Source of the DNA: Pseudorhodoplanes sinuspersici
GTDB taxonomy: Bacteria; Pseudomonadota; Alphaproteobacteria; Rhizobiales; Xanthobacteraceae
NCBI GenBank assembly: GCA_945862935.1
Contig: CAMBBO010000002.1
Coordinates: forward strand, 1 to 50,729
Direction: 5' to 3'
DNA length: 50,729 bases
A model generated the notes under the pieces. The model was given only the letters and a program-made list of their open reading frames with translations, ran no database searches and was not told the origin of the DNA. The translations under genes were made by a program, and so were the position numbers. Below are positions 17,557 to 25,432 of this stretch, piece after piece (position 1 is the first letter of the stretch; every line of letters begins with the position of its first letter).

Positions 17557-18831
17557 CTAGCTCGGTTGCGATAAAGCCCGCCGGCGGTCGCGGATCGCGG
17601 CGCGCGCATGATCGAGTACCAGCGAGAAGGTCAAAAGGCCATTCTCGTCGAGCGTGCCTTTTTGCGATGCGTCGACCGCGGAAGCGAGCAGCGCGTCCGA
17701 GCGCGATTGTAGTTCGTCGAGCGCTTCAAGATCCTTCGCCTCACGCGCCAGACGCACGATTTCAACCGGCTCGGACAGGCGATTGGATTTGCGGCTCATC
17801 TGGCCGGTGGTGAAGCTTCCGACTGCGGCGAGTGCCGAGCCAACCACCGATAGCGCGAGAATTCCGTAATAGAAAATATCGCCATAGCGGTCGAAGAAGG
17901 TTTTCTGCTCGCCCTCGAAATACGCAGCCGCTCCAGGATGCACCGCGACGACGGCGCTTTTTTCGGTATCTGGCGCTTCGATCCGCCCCGTCGCCGGGAA
18001 ATCGGCGGCGAGCGCCGGGCGCATTTCGAAAAGCACGCGGGCGAGTTCTCCGGCATCGGATTCCGGAAGCGTCGTTCGCGCGACAATGAAATGCGAGAAC
18101 CCGATGGTCTCAAATGTCTGCGACGGGCGGCGCCCGCCGAATGCGCCGGCGACCACTTCGGACGAATCGTAAAGCTGCGAGCGCTGGGAAATCGCCTTCG
18201 CCTCGCCGATCGGAAGAAAGACCGGATCGCGCCCCTCGCGCGTCATCGCGGCGACCGCTTCAGAAACGGAGCGGCCGGTGATTGGTCCCGCCGCCATAAG
18301 GAAATCGACGCGGTTTTCCCGTACAGCGTTTCCGACTTCATCAGGATTGAGCGGCATTGCGCGCACGGCGCTCGGCGCAATGTTGTATTGGCCGAGGATT
18401 GCGTCCAGCACCGGAAGGTTGATCGCGCCGCGTCCGATGATTCCGATGCGCTTTCCAATCAGGTCGCTGGTTTCATCGAGATCGGAATCTGGCGGCCCGA
18501 CGATCACGACCACGTTCTTTCGCATGGTGACGATCGCGCGCCCGTTGCGCGGCATTCCGAGATCGCGGCGGACGAGCGCGAGATCGACAAGGCCGGCATC
18601 GAGCGCCGTCGCGGCGTCGGCCGGGTTCTGGCGCGCCACAAGGTCGAGCCGGAACGGCGAACGGTCGCGCACGAGTTGGGTCGCGATCGTGGACATGATG
18701 CGGGCATCCTCGCCGTCGGCGGAAACCGCGACCCGCAAGGTGATTGGAGTGGTGAAATAAAGGGTGGCAACCGCTGCCGCACCGAGCAGCAGAAATGCGC
18801 CGGTGATGAGGATCAGAAGTCTTTGCATCAT
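17557..18831 (-). CDS. TAXI family TRAP-type solute-binding protein, membrane-anchored
   Basis: 424 residues from the ATG at 18831; the extra 35 upstream residues are not conserved-looking. An N-terminal membrane segment (LILITGAFLLLGAAAVATLY) precedes a periplasmic binding-protein region (LRVAVSADGEDARIMSTIATQL, VDLALVRRDLG, GKRIGIIGRG) typical of TAXI proteins. A second membrane segment (IFYYGILALSVVGSALAAVG) is followed by a cytoplasmic helical tail. The C-terminal anchor distinguishes it from soluble TAXI receptors. No TRAP permease is adjacent, so a sensory or regulatory role is possible. Convergent with the radical SAM gene (2-bp gap). Confidence 0.8.
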   Translation of the reverse strand: MMQRLLILITGAFLLLGAAAVATLYFTTPITLRVAVSADGEDARIMSTIATQLVRDRSPFRLDLVARQNPADAATALDAGLVDLALVRRDLGMPRNGRAIVTMRKNVVVIVGPPDSDLDETSDLIGKRIGIIGRGAINLPVLDAILGQYNIAPSAVRAMPLNPDEVGNAVRENRVDFLMAAGPITGRSVSEAVAAMTREGRDPVFLPIGEAKAISQRSQLYDSSEVVAGAFGGRRPSQTFETIGFSHFIVARTTLPESDAGELARVLFEMRPALAADFPATGRIEAPDTEKSAVVAVHPGAAAYFEGEQKTFFDRYGDIFYYGILALSVVGSALAAVGSFTTGQMSRKSNRLSEPVEIVRLAREAKDLEALDELQSRSDALLASAVDASQKGTLDENGLLTFSLVLDHARAAIRDRRRALSQPS

Positions 18832-19079
18832 GGGGCTGAGGGTCGGGAAGCGCCGCCCCTGCGTCAAGGGCCTGCTCGGCGCCCACCCCTGGCCAGCCAA
18901 GCCGCCCGTTTTTCCTTCGTAAAGTGCCGCCCGCACATGGACCTCGTTGTTTCTGCCGGAAGAAACGCCGCGGCGTGAACTTTGATCCCTGCCTTTTCAT
19001 TGCAAGGAGCGTTCCACACACGTCCGAATCGGCGGACGCTGCGGTGCTATGCTCGATTGATGGGCAAAAGGAGGCGGCG

Positions 19080-19370
19080 ATGAAGAAACTTGACGGTGAG
19101 GCCCGCAAGGCCGCGCTCGCGAGGCTTTCGGGTTGGGCTGAGGCTCAAGGCCGGGACGCTATCCAGAAAACCTTCGTTTTTGCCGACTTCAATGAAGCCT
19201 TCGGGTTCATGAGCCGGGCGGCTCTGGTCGCGGAGAAGTCCGATCACCATCCCGAATGGTTCAATGTCTACAAGAAAGTCGAGGTCACGCTCTCAACCCA
19301 CGATGCCGGTGGCCTGACCGAGCGGGACATCAAATTGGCCGAAGCAATGGACAAGATTGCGGGCCGTTGA
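19080..19370 (+). CDS. phhB: Pterin-4a-carbinolamine dehydratase
   Basis: 96 residues from ATG 19080, preceded by a consensus GGAGG 5 bp upstream; longer in-frame starts are rejected. The family motif is complete: [20 protein letters not shown] with the catalytic His pair, then [21 protein letters not shown]. It dehydrates the carbinolamine formed by pterin-dependent hydroxylases or serves in pterin recycling. No phenylalanine hydroxylase gene is in view. Confidence 0.95.
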   Translation: MKKLDGEARKAALARLSGWAEAQGRDAIQKTFVFADFNEAFGFMSRAALVAEKSDHHPEWFNVYKKVEVTLSTHDAGGLTERDIKLAEAMDKIAGR

Positions 19371-19425
19371 GCGGGCTTGCAGCGCGGGGAACTCACCCCA
19401 TCTTTTCGGCGACAGGAGAATTATC

Positions 19426-19797
19426 ATGCGCTTCGGTCGCGCCACGGCTTTCGACAGCGGTACACAGATGGACGCAAACGAAGAGAAGCGGACGGTGCGC
19501 CGCGGATTCTGGCGCAAGGTGAAGCGTGTTGCGGCGTCCATTCCTTTCGCCGAAGACCTGCTCACCGCCTATTACTGCGCGTTCGACCGCTCGACGCCGG
19601 CTCACGTACGCACGATCCTGATCGGCGCGCTCGCTTACTTTGTGTTGCCGTTTGATGCTGTGCCGGACTTTCTCCCGGTGCTCGGCTTCACCGACGATGC
19701 CGCTGTCCTCGCGGCAGCGATCAAGATGGTGATGGATAATATCCGCCCTGAGCATCGCGAAGCGGCAAGGAACGCGCTCGAGCGCGTCGCCGATTAA
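19426..19797 (+). CDS. YkvA / DUF1232 family membrane protein
   Basis: 123 residues from ATG 19426 with AGGAGAA upstream. The DUF1232 core is clear: ILIGALAYFVLPFDAVPDFLPVLGFTDDAAVLAAA, a hydrophobic hairpin with conserved Pro/Asp. An N-terminal basic segment (RRGFWRKVKRVAASIPF) probably lies at the membrane surface. Function unknown. Its TAA stop interlocks with the stop of the convergent oxidoreductase at 19794-19797. Confidence 0.92.
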   Translation: MRFGRATAFDSGTQMDANEEKRTVRRGFWRKVKRVAASIPFAEDLLTAYYCAFDRSTPAHVRTILIGALAYFVLPFDAVPDFLPVLGFTDDAAVLAAAIKMVMDNIRPEHREAARNALERVAD

Positions 19798-20765
19798 GGG
19801 TGCAGGATCGCTTTGCCCATCACCTTGCGGGCGGCGATGTCTTTCAGCGCCTGCGCCGTTTCCCCCAAGGGGTAAACGGCGTGGACATGCGCGGATAGTT
19901 TCCCCGCCGCACACCAATCGACGATCTGCTTCATGTTCACGGCCTGCGCGGCAGGTTCGCGCGTGGTGAACGCGCCCCAATAGACGCCAACCGCCGCGCA
20001 GTTTTTCAACAGCAGCAGGTTGAGCGGAAGCTTTGGGATTTCACCGGCAGCGAAGCCGATGACGAGAAAGCGGCCTTCCCATCCCATGCTGCGGATCGCG
20101 GGTTCCGCCAGCGCGCCACCAACCGGATCGTAGATGACATCCACGCCATTCGGTGCTTCGCGGCGCAGCGCATCGCGCAGATTGTCGCGTTCGTAATTCA
20201 CGCCAACATCGGCGCCGTGTTTGCGCGCAAATTCCAGCTTGTCGTCCGATGACGCGCACGCGATGACGCGCGCGCCCATCAGCTTGCCGATTTCGACCGC
20301 TGCGATTCCAACGCCGCCTGCAGCACCCAGCACCGCGAGTGTCTCGCCCGCCTTCAGCTTGGCGCGATCCTTCAGCGCGTAATAGGTCGTGCCGTAAGTG
20401 ACCGAGAGACCTGCGGCGCGGACGAAGTCGAGTGCATCTGGCAGTTTCACCAGCCGGTCTTCCTGCACGGCAAGCCGCTCGCGCGCCGCGCCATAGGAGA
20501 CGTAGCCCATCACGCGGTCGCCAGCCGCGAAACCTTGCACGTCCGCGCCGATGTTCTCGACCGTCCCGGCAAATTCCGCCGATGGCGAAAACGGCAAATC
20601 GGGCTTCAGTTGGTATTTGCCCTGAATGATGAGCGTGTCGAAGAAGTTCAGCGCCGCGGCCGCGACCTTCACAATCGCTTCGCCGGAGGCTGCGACAGGG
20701 TCCGGCAGGTCGCGCAATTCCAGATCGTCAGGGCCGCCGAGATGCGTACAAACAATGGCTTTCAT
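19794..20765 (-). CDS. Zinc-independent MDR family NADPH:quinone oxidoreductase
   Basis: 323 residues from the ATG at 20765, with AGGA upstream on the minus strand. GroES-like N-terminal half (EAIVKVAAAALNFFDTLIIQGKY, PFSPSAEFAGTV) and a nucleotide-binding half with VLGAAGGVGIAAVEIGKLMGA. The structural and catalytic zinc ligands of alcohol dehydrogenases are absent, matching quinone oxidoreductase/zeta-crystallin relatives that use NADPH. Cytoplasmic; physiological quinone unknown. Confidence 0.93.
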   Translation of the reverse strand: MKAIVCTHLGGPDDLELRDLPDPVAASGEAIVKVAAAALNFFDTLIIQGKYQLKPDLPFSPSAEFAGTVENIGADVQGFAAGDRVMGYVSYGAARERLAVQEDRLVKLPDALDFVRAAGLSVTYGTTYYALKDRAKLKAGETLAVLGAAGGVGIAAVEIGKLMGARVIACASSDDKLEFARKHGADVGVNYERDNLRDALRREAPNGVDVIYDPVGGALAEPAIRSMGWEGRFLVIGFAAGEIPKLPLNLLLLKNCAAVGVYWGAFTTREPAAQAVNMKQIVDWCAAGKLSAHVHAVYPLGETAQALKDIAARKVMGKAILHP

Positions 20766-20880
20766 TAAAAGGTCCTGCCGAATATGGCGCGCTGCCTTCA
20801 TAGTGCCGACTTTCACCCATTATTGCGGTATCGTTAGCCGCTTTGAAAGCCGGGCGGTATTCTGCAAGTTTCGAGAGGCC

Positions 20881-21573
20881 ATGATGATTCCTTCATTGCT
20901 TTCGCGGTGCGCGCCGCTCACTGCTTTGTTGCTTCTCGCAGCGCCGGTGCAGGCGCAAACCCCTGTTGCGCCGGCGAAGCCCGCTGCGGCAAAGCCTGCA
21001 GCTCCGAAGCCCGCCGCCGCTTCGGCCGCGAAACCCGCCCCTGCCAAACCGGCAGCACCCGCCGCCGCCAAGCCCGCGGCACCGGCTGCCGCGAAACCCG
21101 CAGCGCCCGCTGCGAGCACGCAGCCTTCTCTGCTCGGCCAGTTTGGCGACTGGGACGCGTATGCGGCCGCGCCCGGCGGCAAGAAGCTCTGCTTCGCGCT
21201 GGCCAAGCCCGCTTCGTCCACGACGAATCCGCCGAATCGGCGCAACGACAGCATGACGACGTTCATTTTCGTGTCGTCGCGTCCCGGTGAAAAGGTGAAG
21301 GACGAAGTGTCGATCCTTATCGGGGGCTACGCCTTCAAGCCTGCGACTGACGCATCGGCGCAGATCGGCACGGCATCCTTCCCGATGTACACTCAAAAAG
21401 ATGGTGCCTGGATCAAGAACGCGGCCGAGGAAGCGCGCTTCGTCGATGCGATGCGCAAAGGCGCGGACATGACGGTGAAGGGCACGACCGACAAGGGAAC
21501 CGAGATGATCGACAAATTCTCGCTGAAAGGCCTCGATCAGGCGCTCGCCCGCGTCGCGCAGGAATGTAAGTAA
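20881..21573 (+). CDS. Invasion-associated locus B (IalB) family protein with Lys-Pro-Ala linker
   Basis: 230 residues from ATG 20881; the second ATG at 20884 is better spaced from GAGAGG and is equally likely. A signal peptide (LTALLLLAAPVQAQ) is followed by about 50 residues of repeating AAKPAA/AKPAAP, then the IalB domain (LLGQFGDWDAYAA ... KKLCFALAKPAS ... SILIGGYAFKPATDASAQIG ... LDQALARVAQECK). IalB-family proteins are periplasmic or surface proteins of alphaproteobacteria, first tied to erythrocyte invasion in Bartonella, but widespread in free-living species. The linker resembles cell-wall- or periplasm-spanning Pro/Lys spacers. Confidence 0.88.
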   Translation: MMIPSLLSRCAPLTALLLLAAPVQAQTPVAPAKPAAAKPAAPKPAAASAAKPAPAKPAAPAAAKPAAPAAAKPAAPAASTQPSLLGQFGDWDAYAAAPGGKKLCFALAKPASSTTNPPNRRNDSMTTFIFVSSRPGEKVKDEVSILIGGYAFKPATDASAQIGTASFPMYTQKDGAWIKNAAEEARFVDAMRKGADMTVKGTTDKGTEMIDKFSLKGLDQALARVAQECK

Positions 21574-21631
21574 GCCTGCGCGGCAGGATGCGGATCGCGC
21601 GCGTCGATCCTATTTGTGATACACGCGCGCC

Positions 21632-22855
21632 GTGATCGATATGACCATTCTTGCTGAACCGCTGGAGAAGACCCCGCTGGAGCGATACGTCGCCCCGGCG
21701 AAGCCGTCGCTTGCGGGCGCAACGCGCGGCGAGCTCGCCGAGATGCTGGGCCGCGTCGGCGTGCCGGAGCGCGAGCGCAAGATGCGCGTGCAGCAGCTCT
21801 GGCACTGGATTTACCTGCGCGGGGCGACTGATTTCGACACCATGACCAGCGTGTCGAAAGGTTTGCGCGCGACGCTCACAGAGCACTACACGCTCGACCG
21901 CCCAAACATTGTCGCCGAGCAGGTTTCGGTGGACGGTACGCGCAAATGGCTGATTGAGTTGCCCGGCGAACATGCGGGCGAGCGGCCGCATCAGGTTGAG
22001 ACCGTCTATATTCCGGAAACTGATCGCGGCACGCTTTGCGTATCGAGTCAGGTTGGATGCACGCTTACCTGCTCGTTTTGCCATACCGGCACGCAACGTC
22101 TCGTTCGCAATCTCACGGCTGCGGAGATCACCGCGCAGATTTTGATCGCGCGCGACCGGCTCGGCGATTATCCCGGCATGACGCACGCCACCGGGCCGGG
22201 ACTGCCGACCGAGGGCGAGCGCTTCGTCTCCAACATCGTCATGATGGGAATGGGCGAGCCGCTTTATAATTTCGAAGCCGTGCGAGATGCACTTCTAACC
22301 GCGCAGGACGCCGAAGGGCTGACGCTCTCGCGGCGCCGAATCACTCTGTCTACGTCCGGTGTCGTGCCGAACATTCCGCGCGCGGGCGACGAGATCGGCA
22401 CCATGCTTGCAATCTCGTTGCATGCTGTACGCGATGATTTGCGCGACGAACTCGTGCCGCTGAACCGGAAATATCCGATCAAGGATTTGCTCGACGCCTG
22501 CCGGAGTTATCCCGGCGTCTCGAACGCAAAGCGCATCACGTTCGAATATGTCATGCTCAAGGGCATCAACGATTCGCTTGCCGAGGCGAAGGAGCTGGTC
22601 CGCTTGCTCATGGGCATCCCCGCCAAGATCAATCTCATTCCATTCAATCCTTGGCCGGGCACGAAATACGAATGCTCGGATTGGGATCAGATCGAGAAGT
22701 TTTCCGACGTGGTGTTCAACGCGGGCTATGCTTCGCCTGTTCGCACGCCGCGCGGGCGCGATATCCTCGCTGCCTGCGGTCAGCTCAAGAGCGAAACCGA
22801 AAAGCTCACTGCACGCGAGCGCATGGCACTGCGCGCGATGGCGATGACAGATTGA
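21632..22855 (+). CDS. rlmN: Dual-specificity RNA methyltransferase RlmN
   Basis: 407 residues from the GTG at 21632; the ATG at 21641 (three codons in) is an equally good start. The radical SAM motif is CTLTCSFC within [20 protein letters not shown]. The methyl-carrying Cys lies in [10 protein letters not shown] near the C-terminus. Further family blocks are [14 protein letters not shown] and STSGVVPNI. It makes m2A2503 in 23S rRNA and m2A37 in tRNAs in the cytoplasm. The 58-bp upstream gap holds a perfect 6-bp hairpin (GGATCG / CGATCC) of unclear meaning. Confidence 0.97.
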   Translation: MIDMTILAEPLEKTPLERYVAPAKPSLAGATRGELAEMLGRVGVPERERKMRVQQLWHWIYLRGATDFDTMTSVSKGLRATLTEHYTLDRPNIVAEQVSVDGTRKWLIELPGEHAGERPHQVETVYIPETDRGTLCVSSQVGCTLTCSFCHTGTQRLVRNLTAAEITAQILIARDRLGDYPGMTHATGPGLPTEGERFVSNIVMMGMGEPLYNFEAVRDALLTAQDAEGLTLSRRRITLSTSGVVPNIPRAGDEIGTMLAISLHAVRDDLRDELVPLNRKYPIKDLLDACRSYPGVSNAKRITFEYVMLKGINDSLAEAKELVRLLMGIPAKINLIPFNPWPGTKYECSDWDQIEKFSDVVFNAGYASPVRTPRGRDILAACGQLKSETEKLTARERMALRAMAMTD

Positions 22856-22866
22856 TGGAGATTTGA

Positions 22867-23316
22867 ATGTCGTTCATCGGCCGGATCTTCGTCATCCTGT
22901 TTGCTCTCTTTTTTGCTTATATCGCGGCCGGTCTGGCCTTCGCGCTCGGCATGGTCGCGCCCGACATCGGCGTGATGGATTACGACCCGATCGAACGATT
23001 TTTCGTTTTCGGCATCGGCTTCATCACGACCACCATTGCCGTTTCGATTGCGATATTCCCGACGCTGTTGCTTACCGGAATCGCCGAGGCGCTCAATCTG
23101 CGCTCGTTTCTCTTTTACGGAGTATGCGGCGGCCTCGTTGGTGCGATGGTTTATTTCGGCACGGATACGACGTCGATCATGGAAAATTCCACCGACATCA
23201 CCCCGATCCGCTTCTCGCTGCAACTCGCTGCGGCAGCGGGCATCATCGGCGGCATCGTTTATTGGCTTGTCGCCGGCCGCAACGCGGGCCGTCGGAAGAC
23301 CTACGGACGCGTTTAG
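22867..23316 (+). CDS. Four-helix membrane protein of unknown function
   Basis: 149 residues; GGAG lies upstream of ATG 22867, 11 bp after rlmN, so it is likely co-transcribed with it. Four hydrophobic helices are visible: IFVILFALFFAYIAAGLAFA, FFVFGIGFITTTIAVSIAIF, a middle one around LFYGVCGGLVGAMVYFG, and LAAAAGIIGGIVYWLVAG. The C-terminus is basic (RNAGRRKTYGRV). No recognised family motif. Its stop overlaps that of the convergent LysE gene. Confidence 0.8.
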   Translation: MSFIGRIFVILFALFFAYIAAGLAFALGMVAPDIGVMDYDPIERFFVFGIGFITTTIAVSIAIFPTLLLTGIAEALNLRSFLFYGVCGGLVGAMVYFGTDTTSIMENSTDITPIRFSLQLAAAAGIIGGIVYWLVAGRNAGRRKTYGRV

Positions 23317-23954
23317 TTATTCCGCGCCAATAGCAGCCGCACCGCGAACGCGCCCATAATTCCTGCGAACGACCAGTCGATCGCGCGCATCACGCGCGGC
23401 GATTTACGCAGCGCTGCTGTGAACTTTTCCGCCATGAAGATGAGCAACGCACAGGTCGGAATTCCGAGTGCGGTGAAATAAAGTCCGAGGAATAGCAATT
23501 TGCCCGCAGCGTTCGGATCGTTGACGCTGACGAATTGTGGCAGGAACGTCAGAAAGAACATCACGATCTTCGGGTTGAGCAGATTCACGCCGAGGCCCAT
23601 CAGATAGACTTGCCCCAGCGATTTTTGTTTCGCGGCTCCGTGCTTGATTGTGAGCGCCGAACCGTGGCGCACGGCCTGGTATCCAAGCCACACGAGATAG
23701 ATCGCGCCGACGATCTTGATCGCGGTGAATGCGGCCGCCGACGCGACCAGCAAGGCCGACAATCCGAATGGCACCAGCATCGAATGCACCAGCAAGCCTG
23801 TGCACGCGCCGAGCATCGCGGCGATCCCCCGTGCGCGACCTGCGGTCAATGTCTGCCCGATGAACAGCGTCATGTCCGGCCCCGGCGTCAGCGCCAGAAT
23901 GAGCGAGGCGACGGTGAAGGCGGCGAGGGCTTCGGCCGAGGGAAGGAAGAACAT
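23313..23954 (-). CDS. LysE/RhtB family amino-acid exporter
   Basis: 213 residues, six predicted helices. The N-terminal signature ALTPGPDMTLFIGQTLTAGRARGI and the central GLGVNLLNPKIVMFFLTFLPQFV are typical of RhtB/LysE permeases. The protein exports amino acids or derivatives across the inner membrane; the substrate cannot be assigned. The stop interlocks with that of the neighbouring gene at 23313-23316. Confidence 0.93.
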   Translation of the reverse strand: MFFLPSAEALAAFTVASLILALTPGPDMTLFIGQTLTAGRARGIAAMLGACTGLLVHSMLVPFGLSALLVASAAAFTAIKIVGAIYLVWLGYQAVRHGSALTIKHGAAKQKSLGQVYLMGLGVNLLNPKIVMFFLTFLPQFVSVNDPNAAGKLLFLGLYFTALGIPTCALLIFMAEKFTAALRKSPRVMRAIDWSFAGIMGAFAVRLLLARNN

Positions 23955-24142
23955 TGGAAGGCTCCGGGGCTAGCTACTTTCCAACAAGCCGCCGCTGCGA
24001 GGTCAAGTGGCCAGGAAATGGACGGTTCCGGGGTGCCCTGACTGAGGTGAGGCGTGTATCGGGCTAACCTTCACCCAAGGGAGGGAGGAAAGCGGCGCCG
24101 CGCCGTGCTAGAAGCGCGGCTTGAGACGAGCCGGGCCTTGAG

Positions 24143-24472
24143 ATGAACGCAAAATCCTTCACACTTTCCGACCTTGCCGCACGCGTGAAAGAACGCGCGC
24201 AGGCGAGCGCGGGTGAATCCTATACCCGCAAGCTGCTCGACAAGGGCATCTCGCATGTCGCCAAGAAATTCGGCGAGGAAGCGGCCGAAACGGTGATCGC
24301 CGCGGTCAGCGAGGACAAGTCGCGCGTGATTTCCGAAACCGCCGACCTTCTTTATCATCTGGTGGTGCTGCTCGAAGCGCGCGGCGTCTCGATCGCGGAA
24401 GTGGAAAGCGCGCTTGCCGCGCGCACCGCGCAATCGGGTCTCGCGGAAAAAGCTTCCCGCCCGCGCGAGTAA
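24143..24472 (+). CDS. hisE: Phosphoribosyl-ATP pyrophosphohydrolase HisE
   Basis: 109 residues. The all-helical MazG-like fold carries [29 protein letters not shown], with the EExxE metal-binding cluster, and [13 protein letters not shown] (ExxD). It hydrolyses PR-ATP to PR-AMP, step two of histidine synthesis. In Hyphomicrobiales hisE normally ends a hisBHAF run; here no other his gene is adjacent, only coaA 5 bp downstream. Confidence 0.94.
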   Translation: MNAKSFTLSDLAARVKERAQASAGESYTRKLLDKGISHVAKKFGEEAAETVIAAVSEDKSRVISETADLLYHLVVLLEARGVSIAEVESALAARTAQSGLAEKASRPRE

Positions 24473-24477
24473 CTTGG

Positions 24478-25431
24478 ATGGACGAACGCATCCCTACGGA
24501 AGTTTCTCCTTATCGTAGCTTCACCCGCGCGCAATGGGCGGCGTTGCGCGAGGATACGCCGATGACGCTGACGCAAGGCGAGGTCGCGGCGTTGCGCTCG
24601 CTGCACGACCGGTTCGATCTGAAGGAAGTCGAGGACATCTATCTACCGCTTTCGCGTTTGCTGTCGCTTTATGTCGGCGCAACGCAACGTCTTTTCCGCG
24701 CGCAGCGAAGCTTCCTCGGAATCGAAGACAAGAAGATGCCTTACATTATCGGTGTCGCGGGTTCGGTCGCGGTTGGCAAGTCCACCACGGCGCGCGTGCT
24801 GCAGGCTTTGCTCGCGCGCTGGCCGAACACGCCGAAGGTCGATCTCGTAACCACCGATGGCTTTCTCTATCCAAACTCTGTGCTCGCGCAGGAAGGATTG
24901 ATGGAGAAGAAAGGCTTCCCGGAAAGCTACGATCTCTCCGAGTTGCTGCATTTTCTCTCAGGCATCAAGGCCGGACAGCGCCCGGTGCGCGCGCCGATCT
25001 ATTCGCACATCGTCTATGATGTCATGCCGAACGAATGGGTGGAGATCGACCGCCCCGATATTCTCATCGTCGAGGGCTTGAACGTGCTGCAGACCGGACG
25101 CCTGCCAAAGGATGGCAAGGCCATTCCGTTCGTATCGGACTTCTTCGATTTCTCGATCTATCTCGACGCGGAAGAAGACGTGCTGCGCAAATGGTATGTC
25201 GATCGCTTTCTTGCGCTGCGGATCACCGCGTTCCGCGATCCGATGTCGTATTTCCATCGCTATTCGAAATTGTCGGACGCGGAAGCGGTCGAGACCGCGA
25301 GCGGCATCTGGGATCGCATCAATCTCGTCAATTTGCGCGAGAACATCTTGCCGACACGGCCGCGCGCAAGTCTGATCCTGAAGAAAGCGGCTTCGCACAT
25401 GGTCGACCAAGTGCTGCTGCGCAAGCTGTAG
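24478..25431 (+). CDS. coaA: Pantothenate kinase (type I, CoaA)
   Basis: 317 residues. P-loop [17 protein letters not shown] near residue 95, [12 protein letters not shown] and [14 protein letters not shown] as in bacterial type I Pan[11 protein letters not shown] follows. It phosphorylates pantothenate with ATP, the first and feedback-inhibited step of CoA synthesis. It is 5 bp downstream of hisE, a pairing common in Hyphomicrobiales. Confidence 0.97.
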   Translation: MDERIPTEVSPYRSFTRAQWAALREDTPMTLTQGEVAALRSLHDRFDLKEVEDIYLPLSRLLSLYVGATQRLFRAQRSFLGIEDKKMPYIIGVAGSVAVGKSTTARVLQALLARWPNTPKVDLVTTDGFLYPNSVLAQEGLMEKKGFPESYDLSELLHFLSGIKAGQRPVRAPIYSHIVYDVMPNEWVEIDRPDILIVEGLNVLQTGRLPKDGKAIPFVSDFFDFSIYLDAEEDVLRKWYVDRFLALRITAFRDPMSYFHRYSKLSDAEAVETASGIWDRINLVNLRENILPTRPRASLILKKAASHMVDQVLLRKL

Positions 25432-25432
25432 C

